A DNA stretch of 64,000 nt from Betaproteobacteria bacterium (GCA_004297625.1 SCTY01000070.1:44910-108909); one strand, 5' to 3'; shown: positions 7,862-16,810, counted from the stretch's first letter. The notes: generated from the sequence alone by a model not told the origin. Program-made: numbers and translations.

Positions 7862-9534
7862 AACTTTCCGGAGCGCAAGTACTCGCCGACATGCTCGCCG
7901 GGTACGGCGTGTCGCACGTTTTCATGGTGCCGGCGGTCTTGCGGCGCACCTTTGCCGAAATGGAACGGCGCACCCGCATCAAGCGCATCCACTGCCACGG
8001 CGAGAAAGCCGCGGCGTACATGGCCGACGGCTATGCGCGCGCGTCGGGAAGGCCCGGCCTGTGCATGGCGCAGGTGGTCGGTGCGCTGAATCTCGCCGCC
8101 GGCTTGCGCGATGCCCGTCTCGCGCATTCGCCGGTCATCGCCTTCACCGGCGGGCGCGATCCGAAGACCAAGTTTCGCAAGGTCTACCAGGAAGTGGACG
8201 ACGTGCCCGCGTTCGAGCCGGTGACGAAATGGAACGCCACCGTGGACTCGGTCGAGCGCTTTCCCGACATGGTGCGCCAGGCTTTCCGCGTCGCCACCAG
8301 CGGCGCGCCCGGCCCGGTGCACCTGCAGTTTCGCGGCAACGAGGGCCAGATCGACCAGGAAGAAGCCGACATGGAGCCGCTCGTCGAGCCGCAGTTTGCG
8401 CGTGTTCCTGCTTTCAGGCCTCATCCGGAAAAAGACTCGGTCACGACCCTGCTGGGAATTCTTCAAAATGCCGACCGCCCCGTCATCGTCGCGGGCGGCG
8501 GCGTGCGCGCCTCGGGTGCCGCAGCCGAGCTCGTGGCGCTCGCCGAAGCGCTCCAGGTTCCGGTCGCGACCTCGCTCAACGGCAAGGATTGCATTGCGGG
8601 AACGCATCGCCTGTCGGTCGGCGTGGTCGGCAGCTACTCGCGCGAGAGCGCGAACCGCGTGGTGGCGGCCGCGGATCTCGTCTGCTTCGTCGGCACCGCG
8701 GCGGGAGGCATGACGACGCACGCCTGGCAGGTGCCGGCGATCGGCGTTCCCGCCGTGCAGATCGACATCGAGCCCGAGCACCTCGGGCGCAACTATCCGC
8801 TCAAGGCCGGCGTGCTCGGCGATGCGAAGATCGCCCTTTCGCTCATGAACGAATGGGTGGACCGCTCAACGGCGGCTCGCCGCGCGAAGTGGCTCGAGCG
8901 CGTGCAAGGCATCTGCAGCGAATGGCGCGAGAAGTATCGGCCGCTGCTTTCTTCCGATGCGGTGCCGATCCGGCCGGAGCGCATCTGCGCCGAGCTCTCG
9001 CGCCGCGTGCCCGAAAACGCGATCGTGCTCGCCGACACCGGCCATGCCGGCATGTGGATGGGCGGCATGTACGACGTCGCGAGCCCGCGCCAGGGCTTCA
9101 TGCGCAGCGCCGGCCACCTCGGTTGGGCGTTTCCGGCCGGCCTGGGTGCGAAGTGCGGAGCGCCCGATCGCCCGGTCGTGGTGTTCACCGGCGATGCCGG
9201 CCTCTGGTATCACATCGGCGAAATCGAGACGGCGGTGCGCTGGGGGATCGCGAGCGTCACCGTGGTGAACAACAACGCGAGCGGCAACCAGTCGAAGCGC
9301 GGCTTCGACCGCGCCTATGGAGGGGAGCAGACCGCCAAGGCGCGCGAGCTGTGGACCTACCGCATGGTCGACTTCGCGCGGCTTGCCACCGACATCGGCG
9401 CCTTCGGCGTGCGCGTCGAGCGCCCCGGCGATTTCGCTTCCGCTCTGGAAAAGGCCATCGCGAGCGGCAGGCCGGCAATCGTCGATGTGGTGACCGATAT
9501 CGAAGCCATCGCGCCGCTCGCGGTGACAAGTTAA
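7858..9534 (+). CDS. Thiamine-pyrophosphate-dependent enzyme, acetolactate synthase/benzoylformate decarboxylase-like
   Basis: 558 aa, full length for the family. The N-terminal PYR domain has the activating Glu in HCHGEKAAAYMADGYAR. A central domain carries VIVAGGGVRASGA. The C-terminal PP domain has the TPP/Mg motif as GDAGLWYHIGEIETA...NNNASGNQ; the second Gly of GDG is replaced by Ala. The family includes 2-oxoacid decarboxylases, carboligases and C-C lyases. Beside a DpgC-like gene, decarboxylation of an arylglyoxylate is one possibility, but no active-site feature proves it. Confidence 0.78.
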   Translation: MKLSGAQVLADMLAGYGVSHVFMVPAVLRRTFAEMERRTRIKRIHCHGEKAAAYMADGYARASGRPGLCMAQVVGALNLAAGLRDARLAHSPVIAFTGGRDPKTKFRKVYQEVDDVPAFEPVTKWNATVDSVERFPDMVRQAFRVATSGAPGPVHLQFRGNEGQIDQEEADMEPLVEPQFARVPAFRPHPEKDSVTTLLGILQNADRPVIVAGGGVRASGAAAELVALAEALQVPVATSLNGKDCIAGTHRLSVGVVGSYSRESANRVVAAADLVCFVGTAAGGMTTHAWQVPAIGVPAVQIDIEPEHLGRNYPLKAGVLGDAKIALSLMNEWVDRSTAARRAKWLERVQGICSEWREKYRPLLSSDAVPIRPERICAELSRRVPENAIVLADTGHAGMWMGGMYDVASPRQGFMRSAGHLGWAFPAGLGAKCGAPDRPVVVFTGDAGLWYHIGEIETAVRWGIASVTVVNNNASGNQSKRGFDRAYGGEQTAKARELWTYRMVDFARLATDIGAFGVRVERPGDFASALEKAIASGRPAIVDVVTDIEAIAPLAVTS

Positions 9535-9546
9535 AAGGGAGGCACC

Positions 9547-10500
9547 ATGATGAACACGCTACTGAAGCTCTTGCTCTTCATCGCGGTCGGAAGCGCAGCC
9601 GCGCAATCGTATCCGTCGAAGCCCATCCACATGCTCGTCGCCTTCCCGCCGGGCGGGCCGGTGGACATCATCGCGCGCCTGATCGCGCCCAAGCTGAGCG
9701 ACGCGCTCGGCCAGCCGGTGATTGTCGAGAACAAGGTCGGCGCGAGCGGCAACGTCGCCACGGCCGAAGTCGCGAAGTCGGCGCCCGAGGGCTACACCCT
9801 GCTCGCGCATTCGTCGGCGTACGCGGTGAACCCCACCCTTTTCAGCAACGCGGGCTACGACCCGGTCAAGGACCTGACCGCGATCGCGGTGGTCGCGCAG
9901 CAGGCGAACATCATCGTCGTCAACGCTTCCTTCCCGGCGAAGACACTGGAAGAGCTGCGCGCCAAAGTGCAGCGGGAAAAGCTGGCGTTCGCCTCGCCCG
10001 GCGCAGGGACGACACCGCATCTCACCGCCGAGAATCTGTTTCACGTGCGCTGGAAGGCCGACATCACTCACGTGCCGTTCAAGGGCGCCGGTCCCGCCGT
10101 CAGCGGCCTGCTGAGCGGCCAGCCGCCCATCGGCTGCGTCGCGGGCTCCGGCCCGATGTCGAACATCAAGGCCGGCAAGCTGCGCGCCCTCGCCGTCTCA
10201 TCGGCGAAGCGCCTTGCACAGCTGCCGGAGGTGCCCACGCTGAACGAGCTCGGCTATCCGGGCATGGAGGACTACACGTGGGTCGGGCTGTTCGTGGCCG
10301 CCGGCACGCCGCATGACATCGCGGACAAGCTGAACGCGGCCGTGCTGAAAGCCGTGCAGAGCCCGGACCTCAAGCAGCGTCTCGATGCGCTTGCCTTCGA
10401 CGTGACCGCCGCACCGCTGCGCGAAACCGCCGATTACGTGCGCGCCGAGGTCGCGAAGTGGTCGCAGGTGGTGAAGGACGTCGGCGCGAAGGTCGATTAA
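9547..10500 (+). CDS. Bug/TctC-family tripartite tricarboxylate transporter substrate-binding protein
   Basis: 317 aa with a short signal peptide ending SAAAQS. The typical Bug start YPSKPIHMLVAFPPGGPVDI is followed by GQPVIVENKVGASGN. An excellent GGGAGG site precedes the ATG. These periplasmic proteins usually bind carboxylates and deliver them to TctAB or act as sensors; no tctAB genes are in the window, so it is an orphan. It is the last gene of the cyclase-TPP operon. Its stop overlaps the end of a decayed minus-strand gene. Confidence 0.9.
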   Translation: MMNTLLKLLLFIAVGSAAAQSYPSKPIHMLVAFPPGGPVDIIARLIAPKLSDALGQPVIVENKVGASGNVATAEVAKSAPEGYTLLAHSSAYAVNPTLFSNAGYDPVKDLTAIAVVAQQANIIVVNASFPAKTLEELRAKVQREKLAFASPGAGTTPHLTAENLFHVRWKADITHVPFKGAGPAVSGLLSGQPPIGCVAGSGPMSNIKAGKLRALAVSSAKRLAQLPEVPTLNELGYPGMEDYTWVGLFVAAGTPHDIADKLNAAVLKAVQSPDLKQRLDALAFDVTAAPLRETADYVRAEVAKWSQVVKDVGAKVD

Positions 10501-10767
10501 GTGCCGCGCCGGTTTTTCGCCCGGCCCATCTGCGCTCCGGCAATCACCGCGGCGATACCGGGCAGGGTCAGGCTGATCAGCCGCGCTTCGCGATGCGCGC
10601 GCACACGTAGCCCCCGAGCAGCGAGAACGCAAGCCCGGCGAGCGTAGCGAGATATAACAGCGGCGAGTCGGCCGGCACGTTGGCGGTCACCGACTCGGCG
10701 ATCCGGGCGCGGCGGCAGGATCGGCGAGCTTCGCGTCCGGCGGCGCGTACGGGTTCTTGTCGGTCAC
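10497..10767 (-). pseudogene. Decayed small membrane-protein gene (NPYAPP N-terminus)
   Basis: This fills the gap between the Bug gene and the acyl-CoA dehydrogenase. A GTG at 10765-10767, preceded by AAGGGCGAG, opens a frame reading VTDKNPYAPPDAKLADPAAA, the N-terminus of many small betaproteobacterial membrane proteins. It stops after 26 codons. A -1 shifted frame then reads ADSPLLYLATLAGLAFSLLG and GYVCARIAKRG (a transmembrane segment), stops at 10577-10579, and a third frame reads LPGIAAVIAGAQMGRAKNRR to a stop at 10497. Two frame changes point to a pseudogene. Sequencing error is the alternative. Confidence 0.55.
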
Positions 10768-10783
10768 GTCTCGCCCTTGGCGG

Positions 10784-11914
10784 CTAGAGCCGCTTCGCCA
10801 CTTCCTCGAGCATCACCTCGGTGGCGCCCCCGCCGATCGACTGCACGCGCGCGTCGCGGTACATGCGCTCGATCGCCGACTCGCGCATGAAGCCGGAGCC
10901 GCCGTGGAACTGCAGGCACTCGTACATCGCCCGGTTCACGAGCTCGCCGCAATAGGCCTTCCCCATCGACACTTCCTTCACGCAATCGACGCCCTGCGCG
11001 TCGAGCCACGCGGCGTGGTGCACGAGCCGGCGGCCGGCCTCGATCTCGGCCGCGAGCCGCGCCAGGCGCTGGCGCACCGCCTGCTTGTGCCATAACGCCG
11101 TGCCGAAGGCCTTGCGCGCTTTCACGTACTCGAGCGTCAGCTCGAGCGCCTTGGACGCCTCGCCGATCGCCATGGCGGCGAGCGCGATGCGCTCGTTCTG
11201 GAAATTCTTCATGATGGAGTAGAAGCCGCGCCCCTCTTCGCCCAGGAGCTCGGCGTCGCAGCCCTCGAAGACGAGCTCCGCGGTGTCGGAGGAACGCCAA
11301 CCCATCTTGTCGAGCGTGCGCCCGACGCTCAACCCGCGCGCGCCTTTTTCGACCACGAACATGGAAATCCCCTTCGTCCCGGCCGCCGGGTCGCTCTTCG
11401 CGGCGACGAAGTAGAGATCCGCGTGCACGCCGTTGGTGATGAACATCTTCGTCCCGTCGATCCGCCAGCGAGCGCCGTCCGGCCTCGCGCGCGCGCGAAT
11501 CGCCTTGACGTCCGATCCGGCATCCGGCTCGGTCACCGCGACCGCGGTGACGCACTTGCCCGCCGCGATCGCCGGCATCCAGCGCGCAAGCTGCTCGGGC
11601 GAGCCCGCGTGCCGCAGGTGCGGGGAGGCCATATCGGTATGCACCAGAACCGTGACGGCGAAGCCGCCGAAGCTCGAGCGCCCCAGCTCCTCGGCGAGCA
11701 CCGCGGTTGCCAGCGCATCGAGCCCCGCGCCGCCATACGCCTCGGGATGCCGCAATCCCAGGAAGCCGAGCTCGCCCATCCTGCGCAGCACCTCGCGCGG
11801 CACGAAGCCCTGCTCCTCCCATGCCGCAGCCTTCGGCACCACGTCTTTCTCCACGAAGCGCCGCACGCTTTCGGCGAGCAGCCGGTGCGTCTGATCGAGG
11901 TAGGGGTTTTCCAT
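10784..11914 (-). CDS. Acyl-CoA dehydrogenase
   Basis: 376 aa, normal length. It oxidises an acyl-CoA to the enoyl-CoA using FAD. Features include VTEPDAGSDVKAI (FAD/substrate loop), GTKMFITNGVHADLY, the AFGTALWHKQAV helix, and the C-terminal catalytic region MYECLQFHGGSGFMRE followed by RDARVQSIGGGATEVM. MENPYLDQTH is chosen as the start from family alignment. It lies downstream of aapJ on the same strand with a 19-bp gap. The chain specificity cannot be read from the sequence. Confidence 0.92.
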   Translation of the reverse strand: MENPYLDQTHRLLAESVRRFVEKDVVPKAAAWEEQGFVPREVLRRMGELGFLGLRHPEAYGGAGLDALATAVLAEELGRSSFGGFAVTVLVHTDMASPHLRHAGSPEQLARWMPAIAAGKCVTAVAVTEPDAGSDVKAIRARARPDGARWRIDGTKMFITNGVHADLYFVAAKSDPAAGTKGISMFVVEKGARGLSVGRTLDKMGWRSSDTAELVFEGCDAELLGEEGRGFYSIMKNFQNERIALAAMAIGEASKALELTLEYVKARKAFGTALWHKQAVRQRLARLAAEIEAGRRLVHHAAWLDAQGVDCVKEVSMGKAYCGELVNRAMYECLQFHGGSGFMRESAIERMYRDARVQSIGGGATEVMLEEVAKRL

Positions 11915-11933
11915 CAAGCGGTCATCTTGGGCA

Positions 11934-12929
11934 CTAGCGGATGGGCGGCGCGTACATGAGCCCGCCCTGGGTCCACAGGCGGTTGAGCCCGCGCTCGAAG
12001 CCGAGCGGCTCAAGGTTGGCGTCGAAGCTCTCGGCGTAGTTGCCGACCTGCTTCACGATATTGAAGGCCCAGCGGTTGTCGACGCCGAGCATCCTGCCGA
12101 TGTCGCCTGTGGCGCCGACGAAGCGCTGAATCGAGGGGTTCGCGCTCTTCGCCTGCGCGCCGATGTTCTTCGACGCAAGCCCGAGCTCCTCGGCCTCCAG
12201 CATGGCGAACATCGACCATTTGACGATATCGAACCAACGGTCGTCGCCGTGGCGCACCGCCGGGCCGAGCGGCTCCTTCGAGATCACTTCCGGAAGGATC
12301 ACATGGTCCGCCGGGTTTTGCGCGCGCGAGGCACGCAGCGCGACCAGCCCGGAATGGTCGGTGGTGAACACGTCGCAGCGCCCGGCGAAGTAGGCGTTCA
12401 GCACCTCCTCGAGCTTTTCGATCACTACCGGCTTGAAGCTCATGCGGTTGGCGCGGAAATAGTCGGCGAGATTGAGCTCGGTGGTGGTGCCGGGCTGGAC
12501 GCACACCGTGGCGCCGTTCAGTTGTCTTGCGCTCTTCACGTTCAGCTTCTTCGGCACCATGAATCCCTGGCCGTCGTAATAGTTCACGCCGACGAAGTTG
12601 AGGCCCAGGCCGGTGTCGCGCGTGATGGTCCACGTGGTATTGCGCGACAGGATGTCCACCTCGCCGGACTGCAGCGCGGTAAAGCGCTGCTGCGCGGTGA
12701 GCGGCGTGTAGCGCACCTTGGTCGCGTCGCCGAACACCGCGGCGGCCACCGCGCGGCAGACGTCCACGTCGATGCCGCGCCATACGCCCTTCGAGTCGGG
12801 CTGCGAGAATCCGGCGAGGCCGGTGTTGACGCCGCACTGCACATAGCCTCGGCTGCGCACCGTGTCGAGCGTGGACTGCGCAAGCGCGGGCGCAGCGGCG
12901 CACAGCAGGAGGAGCAGGATTTTTCTCAA
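11934..12929 (-). CDS. aapJ: General L-amino-acid ABC transporter periplasmic binding protein AapJ
   Basis: 331 aa, close to the usual length. The start is a TTG at 12927-12929, chosen because a near-perfect GAAGGAGG site lies 6 nt upstream and the following residues form a signal peptide (LRKILLLLLCAAAPALAQS). The AapJ/BztA hallmarks are the opening TLDTVRSRGYVQCGVN, RGIDVDVCRAVAAAVFGD and SRNTTWTITRD, and a C-terminus rich in conserved Trp/Arg residues (WAFNIVKQVGNYAE). Its TTG overlaps the stop of the upstream hydrolase (TTGA). The cognate permeases aapQM lie 5 kb downstream on the same strand. Confidence 0.92.
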   Translation of the reverse strand: MRKILLLLLCAAAPALAQSTLDTVRSRGYVQCGVNTGLAGFSQPDSKGVWRGIDVDVCRAVAAAVFGDATKVRYTPLTAQQRFTALQSGEVDILSRNTTWTITRDTGLGLNFVGVNYYDGQGFMVPKKLNVKSARQLNGATVCVQPGTTTELNLADYFRANRMSFKPVVIEKLEEVLNAYFAGRCDVFTTDHSGLVALRASRAQNPADHVILPEVISKEPLGPAVRHGDDRWFDIVKWSMFAMLEAEELGLASKNIGAQAKSANPSIQRFVGATGDIGRMLGVDNRWAFNIVKQVGNYAESFDANLEPLGFERGLNRLWTQGGLMYAPPIR

Positions 12930-13810
12930 GCAGGGCCTCCTTCGAGCAGGAAATCGCGCACCACCGCGATCTGGTCTTCGTGCAGCAAGGTCGGCGCATG
13001 CCCGATGCCGCGAAATTCGACCGCCCTCGCCTTTGGGCCGCGGCGGGCCATTTCCGCAGTGGTGCTGCGCGCGAGAAGATCGGAGAGCTCTCCGCGCAGC
13101 ACCAGCGTAGGACACCGGATCGCGTCGTAGAGGTTCCAGAGCTCGAGGTCCTTTTCGGGCATTTCGGCCTTGAAGCTCTCCGCGATGCGCGGGTCGTAAT
13201 GGGCGCGCCAGGTGCCGTCGTCGTTGTTGCGCAGCCAGGTCTCGGTGAGGAAGCGCCACTGCGCATCGCTGTGCGGCCCGAAGGACGCGGCAATGGTGCG
13301 GATGTAGCGCTCCGCTTCCTCCAGGTTCTTGAACTCCGGGACTTTGCCGAGGTAGCTGCCGATGCGCTCGAGCGCCGCCCGCGCCACCACCGGCCCGGCA
13401 TCGTTCAGGACGAGTTTCGCCACCGGCGAGCCGGTTTGGGCGGCAAGCGCCATGCCGATGAGGCCGCCCATCGACGTGCCGAGCCAGTAGACCGCCTCGA
13501 CGTCGAGCCGCGCGATGAGCGTCACCATGTCGGAAAGGTATTGCCCCATCGCGTAGAGCGCCGGATCGCTCAGGCGGTCCGATTCGCCGCGCCCGGCGAC
13601 GTCCGGACACACGACGCGGAACTGGCTGGACAAGGTGCGCGCCAGCTCGTCGAAGTCGCGGCCGGTGCGCGTAAGCCCGTGCACGCATACCAGCACGTCC
13701 CGGTTGCGCGCGTCGCCCCACTCCCAGTACACCATGCGATGCAGCCCGCGCTGCGAAGCGCACTGCACCGAGCGGCGCCGCGGCTCGGCGCTCACGAGCG
13801 ATTCAGCCAT
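12926..13810 (-). CDS. Alpha/beta hydrolase
   Basis: 294 aa. Alpha/beta-hydrolase fold with oxyanion-hole HGLTRTG near residue 45, nucleophile elbow GTSMGG (Ser in the LGTSMGGLIGMALA strand), a probable acid near CPTLVLRGELSDLL, and catalytic His in GIGHAPTL. There is no signal peptide, so it is cytoplasmic. Substrate unknown; the fold covers esterases, lactonases and C-C hydrolases of aromatic meta-cleavage. It overlaps the upstream unknown gene by 19 bp and aapJ by 3 bp, so it belongs to that operon. Confidence 0.85.
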   Translation of the reverse strand: MAESLVSAEPRRRSVQCASQRGLHRMVYWEWGDARNRDVLVCVHGLTRTGRDFDELARTLSSQFRVVCPDVAGRGESDRLSDPALYAMGQYLSDMVTLIARLDVEAVYWLGTSMGGLIGMALAAQTGSPVAKLVLNDAGPVVARAALERIGSYLGKVPEFKNLEEAERYIRTIAASFGPHSDAQWRFLTETWLRNNDDGTWRAHYDPRIAESFKAEMPEKDLELWNLYDAIRCPTLVLRGELSDLLARSTTAEMARRGPKARAVEFRGIGHAPTLLHEDQIAVVRDFLLEGGPA

Positions 13811-14499
13811 TGGGCGAGCAGCGCCGCGCGCGCCGGAAGGCATGCAGCATCGAGCGAGCTGAACCGCAGCCCGCGCTCGCGCAGCGCGTTGAGCCGTTCC
13901 GCTTTGAGGTTGGCGCCGCGCACCTCGAGGCCGTAGTTCGCATAGCGTGCACGCTCGAGCGCCGCTTCTTCCTCGTCGTACCACAGCCACTCGTCGACGA
14001 ACGCGAACCCGACCTCCTCGAGCGCTTCGTCGGGCGACTCGGGATCGACGAGCTCGAGCGTGGCGCCGCGCCAGCGGAAATAAGTCTGGCGCTCGGCGCT
14101 CGCGGCGTAGCCGATCACTGCGCCGTCCCGCCACGCGCAGGCCATGCCGAGAACGAGGCGCCCATCCGGCTCGACGGCGACGTCGACTTGCGCACCGCCG
14201 ACGAGCTCGGGCGCCTGCTGGAGGAGCCGGCCGTTTTCTATGAGCGCGCGCCCGCGCACGCCGTCGTGCTCCCATTCGGCTTCGACGCGCAGCTCGGGAA
14301 AATCGCTCGACGCGGTGGTGAACGCCGGAAACGGGATGCCCCGCTTGGGAGCGAAGCGGTACTCGAGCACGCCCGGCGCGTGGTGCTCGGTGTACTCCTC
14401 GGCATCGATGTCCCGCACCATCAGCCAGCGCAGGCGATCCCGGAAATCGGCGAGCCGCCCGGCGCCGGTGACGCGCACGACGGCAATGAAGCTCGGCAT
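13792..14499 (-). CDS. Conserved-looking protein of unknown function
   Basis: 235 aa; I do not recognise the family. It starts MPSFIAVVRVTGAGRLADF, with no signal peptide or membrane segment. It is rich in acidic residues (DEWLWYDEEEAALERARY) with strand-like stretches in the first 130 residues. It sits 12 bp after comEC and overlaps the next hydrolase gene, so it is very likely translated. Codon use and GC resemble the neighbours. Confidence 0.6.
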   Translation of the reverse strand: MPSFIAVVRVTGAGRLADFRDRLRWLMVRDIDAEEYTEHHAPGVLEYRFAPKRGIPFPAFTTASSDFPELRVEAEWEHDGVRGRALIENGRLLQQAPELVGGAQVDVAVEPDGRLVLGMACAWRDGAVIGYAASAERQTYFRWRGATLELVDPESPDEALEEVGFAFVDEWLWYDEEEAALERARYANYGLEVRGANLKAERLNALRERGLRFSSLDAACLPARAALLAQWLNRS

Positions 14500-14511
14500 G
14501 GTCGGGCAATT

Positions 14512-16809
14512 CTATACGGGCGGCATGCGCCGCCAATAGCGCGGATCGCGTACGCGCTCGCCGCTCGCCTCGACCGCGCCGCGGCCCAGGCGCACCAACA
14601 CCGCGCCGTCGCGATCGGTGCGCAATATCGAAGCGCCGGCCTCGCGATAGCGCTCGAGCACCTCGGCGTTCGGATGGCCGAAGCGGCTGCGGTAGCCCGC
14701 GGCGACGACCGCCCAGCGCGGCGCCACCGCGCCGATGAATTCCCGGGTGGAGGAGCTGCGGCTGCCGTGATGCGGCACGAGCAGTACATCTGCCCTTAAA
14801 GAATGTCCTTCTCTTTCGGTCAATGCCGATTCTGCCGAGCGCTCGATATCGCCGGTGAGGAGCATCGCGCCGCCGGCGGAGGCCACCCGGAGCACGCAGC
14901 TCTGATCGTTTCGGCGCAGCTGCGCGTATGCGCCGGGCGGATGCAAGAACTCGAAGCGCACTCCATCCCATTCCCAGGTCTCTCCGGCAATGCAGCGCCT
15001 CGGCCCGTCGATCAGCGTGTTGAGCGTGTGCCCCGCGGGCAGGGAAGAGGCCAGGCGCGCGACTTCGACGCTTTCCAGCACGCTGAGCGCGCCGCCGATA
15101 TGGTCGGTATCCTCGTGCGTCAGGATCAGCAGATCGACGCTTCCCAACCCGGCCGCGCGCAGCGCAGGGACTACGACCCGGCCGCCGCTGTCCGAGTCCG
15201 GTCCGTAAGCCGGCCCGGCGTCGTAAAGCAGCGTGCGGCTCGCAGTGCGCACCATGACGGCAAGGCCCTGGCCGACGTCATAGGTGGTGATCCAGGCTTC
15301 CCCCATCGCGGGTGCCGGCGGCGTGGCATAGAAGGCCGGCGCCATGAGCGCAATGCCGCACACGCGACCCGGCACGCCGCGCGGAGCGAGCAGCCAGATG
15401 ACGCCCGCCAGCGCGAGCGCAACGCTCCATGCGGGCGGCGTGTGCTGCTGCCACAGCGCGCCCGGGAGCGCCGCGCACCATTCCAGGAACTGCAGCAGCC
15501 ATTCCACCAGCCACGCCGCTACATCGAGGATTTCGGGTATCGGAACCACGGCCGCTCCGAGCGCGAGCGGCGTGATGACCACGGACACGAGCGGGATCGC
15601 CACCGCGTTCGCGATCGGGCCGGCAAGCGAGATCTGGCCGAAGAGCAGCAGCGCCGCGGGCGCAAGTCCGAGGGTGATCGCCCACTGGATGCGCGCGTAT
15701 TGCCTGAGCCGGCTCTCGCGCTCGGTCCAGCCTATGGCGACGTAGAAGATGAGCGCGACCGCCCCGAACGACAGCCAGAAACCGGGCGCAAGCGGCGCCC
15801 AAGGGTCGGCGAGCACGACCGCGCCAAGCGCGAGCGCGAGCGTGCGCGCGGGTGAAGACATGCGCCGCACCCACAGCGCCGCGGCGACCACCGTGACCAT
15901 GTAGAAGGTGCGCTGCGCCGGCACGGCGAAGCCGGCGATGAGGGTATAGCCGAGCGCGCCGACGATCGCGGCCAGCGCCGCCGCCTTGCGCGCCGGCAGC
16001 CGCAGCGCAGCCGCCGGGACGCTACGCCATAGAAAGCCGGCGAGCCAGGCGAACAGGCCCGACACCAGCGTCACGTGAAGCCCGGAGATGCTCATGAGGT
16101 GCGTCACGCCGGTGCGGCTGAAGAGCTGCCATTCCTCGGCGGCGATGGCGCGCTGGTCGCCGACCGCGAGCGCCGCGACGATGCCGGCGGCAGGCGTCGA
16201 GCCGAGCTGCGCGAAAAAACGGCTGCGCACCGCTTCTCTTGCCTGCTCGATGCGGTCGAAAACGTTGTCCCTCGGCCCGAGCTTTTTCTGTTCGCCGCGG
16301 CTCCGCACGTAGCCGGTCGCGCCGATGCCGCGCTCGAGAAGCCATGCTTCGTAGTCGAACCCGTGGGGATTGACCTGCCCGTGCGGGCGCCGCAGCCGCA
16401 CGGTGAGAAGCCAGCGCTCGCCCGGATGCACCTCGGGGTCAAAAAACTCGCTTCGATACCAGGAAAGCAGGAGCTTGCGCGGCAGACCCTCTCCGGCAGC
16501 CGCGGATTCGACCTCGAACTCGAAGCGCACGCTGCGCTCGCTGACGGCAGGAAGGCTCGACACCGTGCCGACGACCTCGAGATCGCGGCCTTCGAGCCCG
16601 GGCGCGAGCCAGTCGGCCATGCGCAGCTGCGCGCACCACGCGGCCCAGAAGAAGCCCGTGAAAAGCGCCGCCACTACGACAAACCGCCTGTGCTTCCAGG
16701 CGAGCAATGCGAGCGGCACGAGCGCCGCGGCCCACACGAGCGGCGGCAGCGCGGGCTGCCACTGCAGCGCGATGACGCCGGCGGCGAAGGCGAGGACCGC
16801 AAAGGTCAT
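14512..16809 (-). CDS. comEC: ComEC/Rec2 DNA-internalisation channel protein
   Basis: 765 aa. It forms the inner-membrane channel for single-stranded DNA in natural transformation. Order: N-terminal membrane anchors, a DUF4131-like OB region, the competence domain (ISGLHVTLVSGLFAWLAGFL), multiple membrane helices, and a C-terminal metallo-beta-lactamase-like domain with THEDTDHIGG and VPHHGSRSSST. It heads a minus-strand set leading into the hydrolase-aapJ genes and diverges from the DUF2062 gene across 35 bp. Confidence 0.93.
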   Translation of the reverse strand: MTFAVLAFAAGVIALQWQPALPPLVWAAALVPLALLAWKHRRFVVVAALFTGFFWAAWCAQLRMADWLAPGLEGRDLEVVGTVSSLPAVSERSVRFEFEVESAAAGEGLPRKLLLSWYRSEFFDPEVHPGERWLLTVRLRRPHGQVNPHGFDYEAWLLERGIGATGYVRSRGEQKKLGPRDNVFDRIEQAREAVRSRFFAQLGSTPAAGIVAALAVGDQRAIAAEEWQLFSRTGVTHLMSISGLHVTLVSGLFAWLAGFLWRSVPAAALRLPARKAAALAAIVGALGYTLIAGFAVPAQRTFYMVTVVAAALWVRRMSSPARTLALALGAVVLADPWAPLAPGFWLSFGAVALIFYVAIGWTERESRLRQYARIQWAITLGLAPAALLLFGQISLAGPIANAVAIPLVSVVITPLALGAAVVPIPEILDVAAWLVEWLLQFLEWCAALPGALWQQHTPPAWSVALALAGVIWLLAPRGVPGRVCGIALMAPAFYATPPAPAMGEAWITTYDVGQGLAVMVRTASRTLLYDAGPAYGPDSDSGGRVVVPALRAAGLGSVDLLILTHEDTDHIGGALSVLESVEVARLASSLPAGHTLNTLIDGPRRCIAGETWEWDGVRFEFLHPPGAYAQLRRNDQSCVLRVASAGGAMLLTGDIERSAESALTEREGHSLRADVLLVPHHGSRSSSTREFIGAVAPRWAVVAAGYRSRFGHPNAEVLERYREAGASILRTDRDGAVLVRLGRGAVEASGERVRDPRYWRRMPPV

Positions 16810-16810
16810 C

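Noticed and set aside
10501..10540. Rho-independent terminator after the Bug gene
   Set aside because: A GC-rich stretch with a T run is present, but I could not draw a convincing stem followed by U residues.
14803..15855. 350-codon plus-strand frame opposite comEC
   Set aside because: Shadow of comEC, whose membrane helices and metallo-beta-lactamase motifs are clear.
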